A DNA stretch of 64,000 bases from Paragorgia papillata (GCA_035771165.1 JAWNZC010000306.1:62001-126000), one strand, 5' to 3'. Positions 39,188 to 50,890 are shown, numbered from the stretch's first letter. Notes: generated by a model not told the origin, from the sequence alone. Translations and numbers: made by a program.

Positions 39188-39268
39188 ACCTTTTTGCTTG
39201 AATTCTTCCTTCGCAGTTTGACTCGCAATCTTGCTATTAACTGGCTTACGACAGTCTCGCAATTTATA
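39187..39268 (-). promoter_or_regulatory. Late leader: TATA box and 5' splice site (copy 2)
   Basis: Same TATAAAT and AAAAAG|GTATGT arrangement as 25323-25404. Confidence 0.6.
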
Positions 39269-39438
39269 AGCGCAAAATCTGTGAGTAATAGAAATCTGTG
39301 AGTAATAGAAATCTGTGAGTAATAGTAATAGAAATGAGTATAGAAATCTGTGAGTAATAGAAATCTGTGAGTAATAGAAATCTGTGAAATCGTGGGTGAT
39401 TTTCTATAAAAGAGGGGGAGGGTTTTGTAAAGTTAGAC
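39269..39438. promoter_or_regulatory. Divergent late promoter with 17-bp repeats (copy 2)
   Basis: Same repeats and TATAAAAG (39405-39412) as in copy 1. Confidence 0.6.
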
Positions 39439-40056
39439 ATGGCTAAAGCAAAGTGTGCTGCATGCAAACGCACGTTTAAAGGCGAAAAAGGCGTTAAAAT
39501 TCACCAAAGAAGCTGTGGTCAACTAAAGTACATCTGTAACCAAGGTGGGTACCGTAGAGGTCGAGGTATATCAAACCGTATTGCAGACGGCAGGCGTACA
39601 TTTAACAAAGTTAAAGATCTTGCTGGTAGATCGAGTAAAATAATTCAATCTGGAACTAAACTATTCGAAGAGACTTTAGGGGACGGACGCGTCTTGGTCC
39701 AAGATATCGGTAGTTTAGCACCCCATCTATACGAACTTGGTAATTTAGTCAAGAAAACTGTTGGACGAGGGATAAACCCATTTCCAGATACTGGTCAAAG
39801 CGTGCCAATTCAATCTACTTGCAACGGGCTGTTGCAGGTTTGCCGTGCATACGGTATTAAATTGCCTGCAGAGGCATCAAGTACAGTTCGTTATCACGCC
39901 AGAGGTGGTTTTCTTGGTACCGTGGCAAGTTCTATCCTCCCAGCTATTATACCATTTATTGCTAACAAAGTGTTAAAAAAAACTGGTATACTTAGTAAAC
40001 TTGGCTTTGGTATTGGCAGAATTGAAAACGAAAGTGTGGCTAGTGCGTGGTTTTAA
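39439..40056 (+). CDS. 205-aa zinc-finger/membrane-active protein (copy 2, intact)
   Basis: Intact reference copy of the gene at 25575: C2HC finger at the N-terminus, hydrophobic segment near 160-185, ending ESVASAWF. Confidence 0.7.
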   Translation: MAKAKCAACKRTFKGEKGVKIHQRSCGQLKYICNQGGYRRGRGISNRIADGRRTFNKVKDLAGRSSKIIQSGTKLFEETLGDGRVLVQDIGSLAPHLYELGNLVKKTVGRGINPFPDTGQSVPIQSTCNGLLQVCRAYGIKLPAEASSTVRYHARGGFLGTVASSILPAIIPFIANKVLKKTGILSKLGFGIGRIENESVASAWF

Positions 40057-40057
40057 A

Positions 40058-41092
40058 ATGAACAAAATGGAACATGACTTTTTAACATGGGCAAATAGGG
40101 GTGGTTTTATATCTGGCATGCCTGAAACAATTTTGACTAAAGTAGATGGCCTGGCGAATGCCGGATTGCTTAAATTACAAAAAACATATTATAAACTGCC
40201 AAACAAGCAACAACGACGTTTTCAAGCTTCTATGGATAATGCAGAACGCCTAGTTTCCGAATTTGGTAGTTCAGCCATTCCACACCTGCAAAGCTTACAA
40301 ACTGATTTAAGACAAGCAATGCCACCAATACCACGACCACGACCACGACCACCACTACCAATACCACTACCAATACCACGACCACGACCACCAATACCAC
40401 GACAACTACCACTACAAGCACAACTACAAGCACAACAACAAGCACAACTACAAGCACAAGCACAACAACAAGCACAACTACAAGCACAAGCACAACAACA
40501 AGCACAACTACAAGCACAAGCACAACAACAACAACAACTACAAGCACTACAACAAGCACAAGCACTACAACAACAACAACAAGCACAACAACTACCAACA
40601 AAAATACCAACACCTGTAAGAAAAAAACAACGATACGCGCGTAAAGAAATTGGCGCTATGGAAGAATACGACGAAAGAGAAAATGTAGTTCCTCGAATCA
40701 ATTTGATGAATTTGCATGATCACAATCTTCGAGATAGAAAGAAGAAGAGGAAGAAGAAGGGCAAAGGTTTTTTTGGCGACGCTGCTAGCTTTATATCGAA
40801 TCCTGTGAAATATGTAGATAACTCAATCGAAAGGAAAATTATGGGAAAACTAGATACTCCAGGTGCCCAAAAAGGGATAGACATGGCCTTGAAGGCTATT
40901 AACACTGGTTCAAAAGCGTTATATGGTATAAGAAATGCCGTTGACGACATTGACATTGACGACGACAACTTTTCCAGCGAGTCATACGACTCGCAAGATG
41001 AAGAAATAATGAAAGAAATTGAAGAATATGAAGCTAACCAGGAAAGAGTGAAACGTGGAGAACACATATCCTGGGACAACGTATTTTTTTAG
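40058..41092 (+). CDS. 344-aa Pro/Arg- and Gln/Ala-repeat protein (copy 2, intact)
   Basis: As 26195-27223, but the Pro repeat reads with an added Leu-Pro-Ile-Pro block and one Pro-Arg fewer, a repeat-number change shared with unit 3. Confidence 0.65.
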   Translation: MNKMEHDFLTWANRGGFISGMPETILTKVDGLANAGLLKLQKTYYKLPNKQQRRFQASMDNAERLVSEFGSSAIPHLQSLQTDLRQAMPPIPRPRPRPPLPIPLPIPRPRPPIPRQLPLQAQLQAQQQAQLQAQAQQQAQLQAQAQQQAQLQAQAQQQQQLQALQQAQALQQQQQAQQLPTKIPTPVRKKQRYARKEIGAMEEYDERENVVPRINLMNLHDHNLRDRKKKRKKKGKGFFGDAASFISNPVKYVDNSIERKIMGKLDTPGAQKGIDMALKAINTGSKALYGIRNAVDDIDIDDDNFSSESYDSQDEEIMKEIEEYEANQERVKRGEHISWDNVFF

Positions 41093-41114
41093 GTAAATTT
41101 TATTTTTTTACATA

Positions 41115-43919
41115 TCAATTCGTCAAATTAAAAATAATTGTTTTAAACCATTCCGGTATGTTATTTAGTGAACATGTCCACACCTCTCCCATCAAATCGA
41201 TTTCTTTTGGCCACGAAATTCTTGCTTTAGTGTCGTCTCTGCCAAATTTCTTTATCATGCTTTTTATTATCGTAAGGGCGTTGTCTAAGGTGGTGGTGGT
41301 GGTGGCGGCGGTGGTGGTGGTGGTGGCGGCGGTGGCGGTGGTGGTTCTTAAAACTAGTTCCAAATCTTCTTTGTCTAACATGTGACTCATGGCGGCAAGG
41401 TTTCGGGTGGAAACATACGTTGTTGATCCAAACACAACCGACTGCTTTGACGGCTTATAAGGAGGTATTTGTTTAAAATGACTATAGAAGCAGTCTCTCA
41501 GAAACTGCTGTATCCGCCCATACCCGCCATTACCAAAATGGCAAAATGGCATCTACAGGCGGATACGTTGATTTCATCGTGTGACAAAAGGACTGCAATT
41601 TTTTCAGGAAAGGTTTTCAATAGAGCGATGGATACTTCGTCGTCGTTTAAAATTTCGTAAACACGGCTTTCATTTAAGTAGACCTAAAAAGATTTAAAAA
41701 AAAGAAAAAAAGAACTAAATAATGAAATTGTAATTTTTTAAATTACAATTACATTTTTAGTACCTTGTCTGTAAACCAATTAGAATACCAATTTTGTAAC
41801 GGTAATGCGTTGTTAGGTTTATTTACTTCTCCTGTGTAAATATCCCCATAAACAGGTCGCCAGGAGTATGCGGTAATGCTGCCATCGACAAACCTCTTTG
41901 GATTCGTTTCAGTGGAAAACAGGATAAGTTTGGCAAGTGCGACGCTTGTCTCAAGCTCCAACTCATCGATGTCGATGCACTTTCCAAACTTAACCCATTT
42001 TCCTCTACTTTTCAATTCGATGTATCGGTTGAAGTCTCCTTCCTCTTGTAGGCTGCTGGCAGGCGTTAACCAACTTGGTAGGTTTGCGTATTTGGAGTTT
42101 GTCGTTATAATGACCGTTTTCGATTTCACCTTCTCGAAGTGGCCGTACAACTTCCTACCACGGATTGTTCTCCCCTCGAGAATAATCCTACTCCGCGACA
42201 ACTTCAACAAAGTCTCGTCACTGGCATCCCCAAACACCACACAATCCGAATCGCCTGCATAGGCGAGAATTTTTGAAATGTCCTCTTCGAAATCAGGGGG
42301 ATCGAAAATGTCTAAAATGTTTTTCAGGCAAGAAATAAAAAGGCTTTTGCCGGTTCTAGTGGGTCCAGAAATTACAATTAAATTTGATCGATTGTTTACA
42401 CCCGACAAAGATAAACCGATGTACCTACAAAACTCAAAAGGGCAGATCCCGTTGCTGTGAAAAAATTTAACCCAAAAATTACCCCAATGCTTTAAACGTT
42501 GTGCCGAGCAAATTGGGACATCTCTTAGGCCATACTTGTGTATAAAGTCCCAATTTGCTGGGTCAAAATAAAAAGAAACGAAATTTAACTTATCTGAGAG
42601 ATTTAAAGGCTCACTAGTTTTCATTATAGATAACGCAGCTTCGCTCGTTTCTTGTAGATACTTACAATAGTGAACGTCGCTGCGCCACAATATTTTGTAT
42701 TGATTGTTTAATTCTCCCCGCTCTTTATACTTCTCTACCCACTTTTGTAGTTCCCCCTGGGTGGTAAGCCCCTTAGTTAAACATAAATCCCGCCAAAAAT
42801 TCCTATCGGGTTTCATCCCTGCCTTAATTATTTCGAAGCAACCCCAAACTACACTCGCTTTATTCTCTAAATAAGGCAGCAATGTGGTTACATCAGTAAT
42901 CGTAAATTTAGTCAGGCAATTAGGCGCGGACGGTAAATCTTTATTGGTGTAGGCAAGCGCAAAAAAACAGGGGTGCGAGTCATGAGGACACCAGATATAG
43001 ACACCATCAAACAGGTCCTTCAGCTTCTCGACCAGAGTAGATATTAAATATATAAATTTAAATAAAATCGACCAAGAACAAGTATACATGACACACTTAG
43101 CCCTTCTTTGCTGCCCCTTGGTAGCAAAATCATACGAATGTTGCGTTTCATCTGACTTAAAATTTACACAATTTTCATTCAGACCTTCAAAACCCACAGA
43201 TTTGAGAAGGGGGAAAGGGAAATTTTCGGCCAAGTAACGACAAGCCTCGGGAGATGATAGTTCGTGGCACTCTGGGGGCAAGCAGCAACCATTGAGCCTG
43301 TGTTGATCAGACAACTTGTAATAATCCTACAAATTTAAAAAAAGCCAATTCAAATTTTCACGCGCCAAAATTTTCACGGCGCCACAAATTCAAACAAATA
43401 CCTGCATTTTAACCCAGAATAATTCATCGAAGTTGTCGCCTTCAAATGGCCGTTCTTTTGTCCACTCCTCTTTACAATGAAGATAATTAGCTTTAAATTG
43501 GGGTGTCAAAAATGGCGGGATATAGTATTCGACTTCGTTTAGGCCTTCGTCTTCGTCTTCGTCTAGGCCTTCGTCTTCGTCTACGTCGTTTAGGCCTTCG
43601 TCTTGGTCGCTGACTTCGTCGTCGAGGTCGCTGACTTCGTCGTCGACTTCGTTCAAACGCCTTCTTAAATTTTGTTGGACAATCTCCATTAGTGTTGGTT
43701 GTAGTTGTGGCGGCGGCGGCGGGAATTTCAAATAATTCTTCCTAAAATGTTTGCTCGCGTTAATAATAAATAATAAATAATAAATGAGTTTGTCATATAT
43801 ACCTCGCTCCTGTCGTCGATGAAGCCATCGAATTCCCCTTGGGACTCAGGAATAATTTCGTCGTCTTTATTTCCAGCATCGTCTGTGCAGACGTCCTCAA
43901 ACGTTCGCTTAGACATCAT
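41115..43919 (-). CDS. Replicase (SF3 helicase), third copy, exons 2 and 4 frameshifted
   Basis: Exons 43803-43919, 43402-43741, 41764-43326 and 41115-41683. The helicase exon (exon 3) is fully open. Exon 2 has one extra G in the GGC run near 43722. Exon 4 has an 8-bp insertion (a repeated AAAATGGC near 41540) plus an extra 21 bases in its Thr/Ala triplet repeat, for a total of +29 bases, so its N-terminal part is out of frame. Confidence 0.85.
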
Positions 43920-44098
43920 TTGAGTTTGAATCTGTTCGCTTAAGTTTAAATATGCGCGCCACTTACGAATCTGTAATCAAACGCCAAACGCCAAGATTCA
44001 ACTATTAATTAGTAATATCAGGGGACCCGTTTTTTAACCCCCTGTATTTACCTCTTTAAAAAATAAGAAAATTAAGATAATGAATATGTATTTATAGA
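43920..44098. promoter_or_regulatory. Divergent early promoter region, copy 3
   Basis: As copy 1, with one G fewer in the G-run of the palindrome. Confidence 0.5.
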
Positions 44099-45404
44099 AT
44101 GTCCGGAAGTAACGACGAAGACGAAGGTGGAATCTCAATTAGGCAAGCAAGTGGAGATTCGATTACGTATGGGTTTGGAGACACCGAACATGAAACACAT
44201 TCCGTTGAGATGTGAGCATTTACGTTTAAAATTAAATTTCACGTGTTTTTATCAAACTTTTAATTTTTGTAGAAAGGTAACGTATTTTGTAGGTAATATA
44301 ATATTTTCCTCTACAAAATATTGAGTAATATTTTGTAGAGGAAAAAATAAGAATAAATTGTTAAAATTATATAATTGAATAAATTATAAGAGGAAAGGTA
44401 TAAATCGTATTGTTAAAAATAGAAGATGAAATCTACAGACATGGATCAACGTGAAATCTACAGACGTCTTAAGTCTTTTGTGAAAAAAATTACTGGTGAA
44501 GAAGACCACATTTTGTATAAAGGTTTATTATGGAAAAGCAAGAATAGGCCTAGGGATCTTATATTACTCTCTTTTGTGATAGAAGATTTTTTAAAATATA
44601 TTAACAGAGTTGGTTCTTCTCTTATTTTAACAATACGAGACATTATACTTTTCCCTCACTGGTTTGACGGCGCAGAAGTCAACTTCTATGTAGTTGTCGA
44701 CTGTCACAAATATCAATATATTTATAACAGTCAATATTCTACAATATATAGACGACGAGAGGTGGGTAGAGGTGAGGAACGAACGAAAGTAGAATGAACG
44801 AACGAAAGTAGAATTTTACACGTACTTAGCTCATGTTTTCTCTTTAGAGATGAGACGGATGGGATTGTTGGAGATATTGCAGAAGGAACTGTAAAAGCCG
44901 TATTGGAAGAAAGGTAAAGGATTATTTGGATTTTTTTTTGCCGAAAGCGGAATTAAAATTTTTCGATCTGTTTAGTATAGGACTGATGAGGAGGTTGTGG
45001 ATGTTCATTCGCAATTGGAAGAAGTTTGGGTGGAAGAAAGCGAAAGAAATGAAGAAACAGAGAGAAGAACTTGTGAGGAAAACCAAACTAGCAGAGACAT
45101 TGCTTTACACGGCGGTAAAAGACGGCATAAAGACATATCTCACAACGACCGACCTGCTGGAACAAGTACAAAGCGAGATAAGCAAGATATCAAAGAGATA
45201 ACAAATCTTGTTGTGCGTGGAAATTTAATGCTAATTGAACTTTTACGCTTAGGCTATATTGACATTAAACCTTCTGTGTTGCGTCCTCTGTGTGAACAAC
45301 TTTCTAAAACGCAATTGTCTATGACAAGCAATAATGTATATAATAGTAAACTCAATTCTGTTGTTTTCGATATGGTTACATGTTTAGGAGAAAAAAATTT
45401 ATAA
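44099..45404 (+). CDS. Acidic three-exon protein (copy 3, intact)
   Basis: Exons 44099-44211, 44848-44913 and 44981-45404. All junctions keep frame and exon 3 is open to its stop, giving 200 aa. This and copy 4 are the reference copies for the model described at 16339-17645. Confidence 0.65.
44304..44345. repeat. Perfect 19-bp hairpin (copy 3)
   Basis: Identical to the hairpin at 16544-16585. Confidence 0.9.
44426..44797 (+). CDS. Unknown 123-aa nested protein (copy 3, intact)
   Basis: Same protein as 16666-17037. Confidence 0.6.
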   Translation: MKSTDMDQREIYRRLKSFVKKITGEEDHILYKGLLWKSKNRPRDLILLSFVIEDFLKYINRVGSSLILTIRDIILFPHWFDGAEVNFYVVVDCHKYQYIYNSQYSTIYRRREVGRGEERTKVE

Positions 45405-45816
45405 ATCACAACAAACTACTACGCCGTCATGTACATATAACTTCTCCTTCCCTGTTCTGTATTGGTTAAACCAAAGTTTAGTGTTCCCGCATTTGCGATG
45501 CATACATGGGTTTTCTTGGGTGCACTTTTTTCTTTCTCCTAGGAATTCTAACGAGCAATCTTCAAATGTTCCTGCGACCAATCTTTGTAGCTTTTCTTTT
45601 TTAATGAATAGTAATTTCGGATTAGTTTTGAATTAGTTTTTTTCCCGTCTTCTCAAAATGTGCCACGCATGTTGGATACAGGAAGACGTATTCGTCGTTG
45701 TAACACCCAGTTGTACCAAATATCGCGGTCTCTTCACAAATAATACATAATGCGTTGGCCTTGGTTTCTTGTATATAGACACTAAGAAGGAATTTAGAAA
45801 CGTTGGTCTTATTCAT
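45399..45816 (-). CDS. Cysteine-rich early-type protein (frameshifted copy 3)
   Basis: One extra T near 45627 splits the frame; otherwise as 17640-18056. Confidence 0.6.
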
Positions 45817-45865
45817 CTTGTTTCTACCTCGCGAATTTTACTTAACCCCAAAGGTTGCAATTTCC

Positions 45866-46015
45866 GCTGACGTTCTGCCGAAACGTCAGCGCTAATCCCA
45901 AAACGTCAGCAATTTCCGCTGACGTTCTGCCGAAACGTCAGCGCTAACCCCAAAACGTCAGCCAATTTCCACTAACGTTCTGCCGAAACGTCAGCGCTAA
46001 CCCCAAAACGTCAGC
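45866..46015. promoter_or_regulatory. Palindromic iteron block (copy 3)
   Basis: Same as 18106-18255. Confidence 0.7.
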
Positions 46016-46044
46016 ACGAAGCAACGAAGAAACAACGAGAAACA

Positions 46045-46566
46045 ATGAACGAAGAAACAAACGAAGACCGAGACCGAGCTAAAGAAAATAGCCGAGCCTA
46101 TAGACAGAGAATTAAAGCTACCGAGGGCAAACTGTTCGAATGCTTCCCGGATGCAAAGACGCGTATTGACATGCTAACGCAGGCATTGTCTGTATGTCGG
46201 GAAAGAATTGGTGTGTTTCTTCCCTATCATTATGATGCGCCGCCACCGAATGAGGAAGAAAGGTTTTCCCCGACAAGTTTCGCGATGTTTGGAACCTGCG
46301 TACCCGACGAAAACTGGTTAAATTTTCCTGAGCTGGCCTACATAATATCGGTTAACCATGACAGGGAGATGAACATTGAAATAAATTGGTTTGGGAAATA
46401 CGAGAGACTGGCCAAAAAGTTAAGGGAAATGTTGCGGTTGGTTATACCACGACACAATCTAAGCAGTTTACCGTCAACAATACACGCTATACTTTGCCAC
46501 AGGATGAGGGACAATCTAAAGACAAGTTTATATTTTAATTCTTATTATATTCAAAACAATCTATAG
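46045..46566 (+). CDS. 173-aa protein with bZIP-like basic region (copy 3, intact)
   Basis: Same protein as 18285-18806. Confidence 0.65.
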   Translation: MNEETNEDRDRAKENSRAYRQRIKATEGKLFECFPDAKTRIDMLTQALSVCRERIGVFLPYHYDAPPPNEEERFSPTSFAMFGTCVPDENWLNFPELAYIISVNHDREMNIEINWFGKYERLAKKLREMLRLVIPRHNLSSLPSTIHAILCHRMRDNLKTSLYFNSYYIQNNL

Positions 46567-46572
46567 TTCTTA

Positions 46573-46893
46573 TTAAAAGTCTAATACAGATAAAAAATCC
46601 AGTGGTACAATGTCCATTTCATTAGGTGTAATAAATTTATTTAATTTGTCATTAAAAGTTTCAAATCTGAGTCCAGCGTCTTCTTTGATGAGGGTGAATC
46701 TCGATGCGTTGTTGAGAGCTTCTGATCGATATTGCGACGGCAGTATCCACCATTTCGTCCCCAACCGTATTATTGTTGAATGTTTCACCACGTCGCATAT
46801 ATAGTAAGATCCGTTAGGCAAACGTTCGACAGGAATAGCGCTTGAAATAGCATTAAGAGAGGAGGCTATGTGGTCCACTTTCCGCGAAGCCAT
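46573..46893 (-). CDS. Unknown 106-aa protein (copy 3, intact)
   Basis: Same protein as 18813-19133. Confidence 0.55.
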   Translation of the reverse strand: MASRKVDHIASSLNAISSAIPVERLPNGSYYICDVVKHSTIIRLGTKWWILPSQYRSEALNNASRFTLIKEDAGLRFETFNDKLNKFITPNEMDIVPLDFLSVLDF

Positions 46894-47320
46894 ATTTAAA
46901 TAAGATGGCGTCTGGTTCTTCTCCGAATATTTCTTTTAATTTGCGTGAATTGTCTCTTTCGCTGCCTTCTTCCTCAAATAATTTCGCCGCGGCTGTAGGC
47001 CAATTGTAAAGCTTTCTCAGTAACAGAAATGCGACGCAATATAAACCGCAGTAAGGTCTTCCAATTTTCTGACCACTTATTATTGACCAGATATAAGGTT
47101 TGTCGTTAGGAAAATTTGAAATATTATAAAATCTACCTGGGGGTGTTCCATAAGGATCAAATATCAAATATGACGATTTAGTTTCTTCAATGACTATCCA
47201 ATGGCCACCAGCTGAACCATTACAAAACACGATGCTAGGACATTTGAAAGGTCCGGAAAATGAAATGTTTGCTTTAGTTTGAGTTTTAGTCAATAAATCT
47301 TCGAGGTTAATAGCATTCAT
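46853..47320 (-). CDS. Adenain-type cysteine protease (copy 3, intact)
   Basis: Same protein as 19093-19560. Confidence 0.93.
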   Translation of the reverse strand: MNAINLEDLLTKTQTKANISFSGPFKCPSIVFCNGSAGGHWIVIEETKSSYLIFDPYGTPPGRFYNISNFPNDKPYIWSIISGQKIGRPYCGLYCVAFLLLRKLYNWPTAAAKLFEEEGSERDNSRKLKEIFGEEPDAILFKYGFAESGPHSLLS

Positions 47321-47343
47321 CTGAAAGAGGCAAAAAACGCAAA

Positions 47344-48006
47344 TTAATCATCCGAATCCGAACTCGGTGGTTCCGCATTATTTACGATGAACTGTGCCTC
47401 GCCGAGAGTTAGATTAAATAAATCAGACAGCGTATGTATCCACAAATCGTGTACGCATTTGTGAATCTCGTGGTTTGCGTCATGATATGGTATTCCCGAA
47501 ACATCTCCAATTCGACTTTGTACATTGAAAATGTCGTCGCCTTGCATTCCGTTACACCAACTGGTGGATTGTTTTTTATGCCATTGGGGTGTTGCACCTT
47601 TTGTTCTGTTTAGCGAGGCAATTATTTCTTCCCGTTTCTTTGAAACCAATTTGCTGGCTTGCTTGAATTGTTTTCGGGTTAGCGTTCTTGTTGTCGGGGT
47701 TGGAACCCAGCCATCGTATTCATATTTGTCGTTTAATGGCTTACATCTCTGTTTGTCTGTCAATTTTAGACGTTTATACGGACGTTTCTGGATTACTTTT
47801 ACTATAACACAATCCGTTTCTTCCAACGTAACTTTTTCTGCCATGCTTTTTCTTTTGCGATGATGTGAGCTTATGTTTGCGGTATGTAAGAAACCTGATA
47901 CATCTTCTTCGCATATCAGTTTTAAAGCTTTTAGCGCACCACCGGATATTCTTTTACTGCCGACAGTCTCGAGACAAAGTCGTTTGAAAGCTGCCTTTGA
48001 AGTCAT
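47344..48006 (-). CDS. Unknown basic 220-aa protein (copy 3, intact)
   Basis: Same protein as 19584-20246. Confidence 0.6.
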   Translation of the reverse strand: MTSKAAFKRLCLETVGSKRISGGALKALKLICEEDVSGFLHTANISSHHRKRKSMAEKVTLEETDCVIVKVIQKRPYKRLKLTDKQRCKPLNDKYEYDGWVPTPTTRTLTRKQFKQASKLVSKKREEIIASLNRTKGATPQWHKKQSTSWCNGMQGDDIFNVQSRIGDVSGIPYHDANHEIHKCVHDLWIHTLSDLFNLTLGEAQFIVNNAEPPSSDSDD

Positions 48007-48427
48007 GAGTGTAAGTCACAACAACCACACTGTCAGCGAGTTATACCAAGCTATAGGTAGAGAAAATAAACCAATTCAACAAATATTTTCCGCTTGGTTT
48101 TATCGCGCGGTATATGCAACAGAACGTATCGTAATAAAACTGAAAGATGAGTTACAACAGACCAGATTCATTTTGGCAATAGTGGGGAATGTGTGTCATA
48201 TATTTACCGAAAACGAATATGAGGGATTTATTTCAATATCACACGCCGAAGTGGAAGTCTTACTACGAGTAGCCATCCGTGCCTGCAACCGTTTGAGTTG
48301 GCGTATGAAATCAGTTGACCAAGACCATTTTATTATAAATATAATTAAAAACATTGAAGGAGAAGATAGAAACGCATGGATTCGCAAGTTATTCATAAAC
48401 AGGGAATGTTTACTTTGTATCTTATAG
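48005..48427 (+). CDS. Unknown 140-aa helical protein (copy 3, intact)
   Basis: Same protein as 20245-20667, with GTAAGT after the second codon. Confidence 0.6.
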   Translation: MSVSHNNHTVSELYQAIGRENKPIQQIFSAWFYRAVYATERIVIKLKDELQQTRFILAIVGNVCHIFTENEYEGFISISHAEVEVLLRVAIRACNRLSWRMKSVDQDHFIINIIKNIEGEDRNAWIRKLFINRECLLCIL

Positions 48428-48793
48428 TTTTACGTTGCTGACAGTCTAATACCTACTGCTGGACTTGGCTTATTTGCTAAAACCGCAATATTGCAAGGGA
48501 GATATTATCAGTTTGGGGAAGTTTCAGATGACAACAATCACAACGACTGCGACGAAAACTACCAATGGTGGAGTGTAAACCGCGTGTTCTGCGGGCGTTG
48601 CAAAAACAAAAACAACAATTATAGTTCTTTGTTCAACTATATAAACTGCAATACTAGAGACAATGCAAAACTTATTATTAAAAATAGTATAGTATGGGTA
48701 CACTTCAAACATGACATTATGCCAGGCTCAGAGATTTATATCAATTATGGTATACATGAAGATCATATTCATTTAAAAAAAATTGTAAATTAA
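48005..48793 (+). CDS. Small SET-domain protein (copy 3, intact)
   Basis: First exon 48005-48010, main exon 48428-48793; in-phase GT-AG intron of 417 bases; 123 aa. Reference copy of the SET gene. Confidence 0.7.
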
Positions 48794-48804
48794 AATTGTT
48801 ATTG

Positions 48805-50346
48805 TTATTCGTCGTCGTCGTCGTATTCAGGGCCAGCACCCCGACCGCTTGCCCACAATTTCTGCAAATCTTCCTCTTTGTTGTTTACTCGACTTTCCAA
48901 GCTCATAACAGAATTAGGTTTGCCAGAATGTGCGCCACGGATTACCATATCGTTGTTTATTAAAACTGCTGAAAGGAGATATGCCCTTTCCTGATTGTCA
49001 TTTCGTTTCACGTCCAGTGTAAAATTTACTTCTTTAACTGGCTCGTAGAAGACATTGTTTATGAATGAAGATGTCGTTGCTCCGTAGCCAATAGGAAAAA
49101 ACAATACGCGGCTTAAGGCGAAACTAGCGGCGTCGATATGCTTGTTGGCAAACAAAAATCGGTATCTTTCGAATCGCTGCCGAAACGCTTTTCTCTGGCG
49201 GCTTGAATCTTCAGCTTCTGTCGGTTGTGCATTTAAAAACACGCGGCCGTTCAAGTTTGATTCTACAATATATTGACCTCTCTGAGGAGGGGAATTTCTG
49301 GTTGGTTGTATCGAGGCTAATGCGCAGAATTTTTCACCTTTTTCAGATCGAAATCCGGTTACACATTGTGTATCGTTTTGCGGGAACTCTTTGAAACTTG
49401 CGTCGACCATCATCCCATTCAATCTGTACTCTTGACCAATAACACTGTCAACAGCTTGTTGGGAAACAGAATCTTTGATGTTACGAACGCGATAAGTAAT
49501 ATACGGTTCACCGTTCAAGGTAATATTAGTATTACCATGGGCTACTTCAGCAACAATTGGTGGCCCCCCCCCAGCACCTTGGCGGTTGCAGATAATGGTT
49601 TGATTCCCGAAGAAAGGGTTACGGCGAAGAATGATTTCTGTAGTATTGTAAGCTGGTAGTACTTGGGGTCCACCCAGCCAGCTACCTTCCATAGTTGAAT
49701 TCAGCTCATATTTGATGGTGGTGGGCCTGTTGGGTTTCACCACATGCGTAGAATTATTAGCAGCAACTTGAAAACCGCTGCTATATCCCGCGGTAACATC
49801 GCCAGTGGTATTGTTAGCATGTCCCACACCAACGGTCCTACGTTCTAAAACATTGGGCAGTAGTCCTGCTTTATATTCCAAGCTGTCTTTGTTCTCCAGT
49901 TTCGTTTGTAAGTCACGGAAACCTCCATTCGGACTTTCAGCAGCCCAGTTAAACACCGATCTAGCAGAGGCCCTTGCTTCCCTTGTGCCAAGATCATCGC
50001 TGCAGCCGATCGTTTCGGTTGATCCGTTAACGCCAATAGTAGCAAGTACAAGTGGTTCAGAGAATAGAGTTGCATATGCTGCATGTTCGTCATTGTAAGT
50101 TACTGGTACGTTTATCAAAATATCAGAAATAAATTGCCCAGGGTTTCCAGGTAACAGGAATTTCCTGTCGTCTCCAGCGATTGTACCACTAACGCCAGCA
50201 GCCGGGAAATCCCTAGAATCCATAAATCGTAGCGGTTTAAATATTGTACTGTCAAGTTTCATATAATCAGTTCCTAAGGCTGCTGCTATACGATGTGTTG
50301 CATCGTTTCCAAACAGAAGCCGTGATTCCTTTTCCTTTGTAAACAT
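48805..50346 (-). CDS. Putative major capsid protein, 513 aa (copy 3, intact)
   Basis: Same protein as 21046-22587. Confidence 0.6.
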   Translation of the reverse strand: MFTKEKESRLLFGNDATHRIAAALGTDYMKLDSTIFKPLRFMDSRDFPAAGVSGTIAGDDRKFLLPGNPGQFISDILINVPVTYNDEHAAYATLFSEPLVLATIGVNGSTETIGCSDDLGTREARASARSVFNWAAESPNGGFRDLQTKLENKDSLEYKAGLLPNVLERRTVGVGHANNTTGDVTAGYSSGFQVAANNSTHVVKPNRPTTIKYELNSTMEGSWLGGPQVLPAYNTTEIILRRNPFFGNQTIICNRQGAGGGPPIVAEVAHGNTNITLNGEPYITYRVRNIKDSVSQQAVDSVIGQEYRLNGMMVDASFKEFPQNDTQCVTGFRSEKGEKFCALASIQPTRNSPPQRGQYIVESNLNGRVFLNAQPTEAEDSSRQRKAFRQRFERYRFLFANKHIDAASFALSRVLFFPIGYGATTSSFINNVFYEPVKEVNFTLDVKRNDNQERAYLLSAVLINNDMVIRGAHSGKPNSVMSLESRVNNKEEDLQKLWASGRGAGPEYDDDDE

Positions 50347-50640
50347 CTAAAATTCATAATTTGACAGGGTATTAGTCGGTATCGTAGTTATCGTCGGTAT
50401 CATGTTAACTGGTACGACCATATCTTCAATGTCTGAGTCTGAGTCGGAGGAGTCTGGGTCTGGTTGCCTTTTACGTTTTCCAAACAAAGATTGTAATTTG
50501 TGCGAAACCCCACCAATTCCAGCCTGACCAACGTTTATAGCTGCATTAAATAAAGACGGTGCAAGGGTTGTTGCCACCTTTCCAGTTATGTCTGCAATTG
50601 TCCCCCCTCTTAAATACTGTAAATGGCGTGGTCTTTGCAT
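50347..50640 (-). CDS. Small basic/hydrophobic virion-type protein, 97 aa (copy 3, intact)
   Basis: Same protein as 36452-36745. Confidence 0.55.
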   Translation of the reverse strand: MQRPRHLQYLRGGTIADITGKVATTLAPSLFNAAINVGQAGIGGVSHKLQSLFGKRKRQPDPDSSDSDSDIEDMVVPVNMIPTITTIPTNTLSNYEF

Positions 50641-50641
50641 C

Positions 50642-50890
50642 CTATGGAATAAAATAAGGTTTTGGTATACCATAACCTAATTTTCGCAAATATGTATCTC
50701 TTGCAATCTCTGCATCGTTGCTAGCTTGCCAACCCATACCACGTAAACGCGGCGGGTTTATACCCATAGGAAATGGAGGTGGGAAAAATAATCCACCACG
50801 ACCCCGTCTAAAACCAGTATCGGTTGCGACCAGAAATCCAGATCGTAGCATGTCTTTTAAAACTGCCTCCCATATAGCTGTATCACCCAT
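50642..50890 (-). CDS. Small 82-aa structural-type protein (copy 3, intact)
   Basis: Same protein as 22884-23132. Confidence 0.6.
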   Translation of the reverse strand: MGDTAIWEAVLKDMLRSGFLVATDTGFRRGRGGLFFPPPFPMGINPPRLRGMGWQASNDAEIARDTYLRKLGYGIPKPYFIP

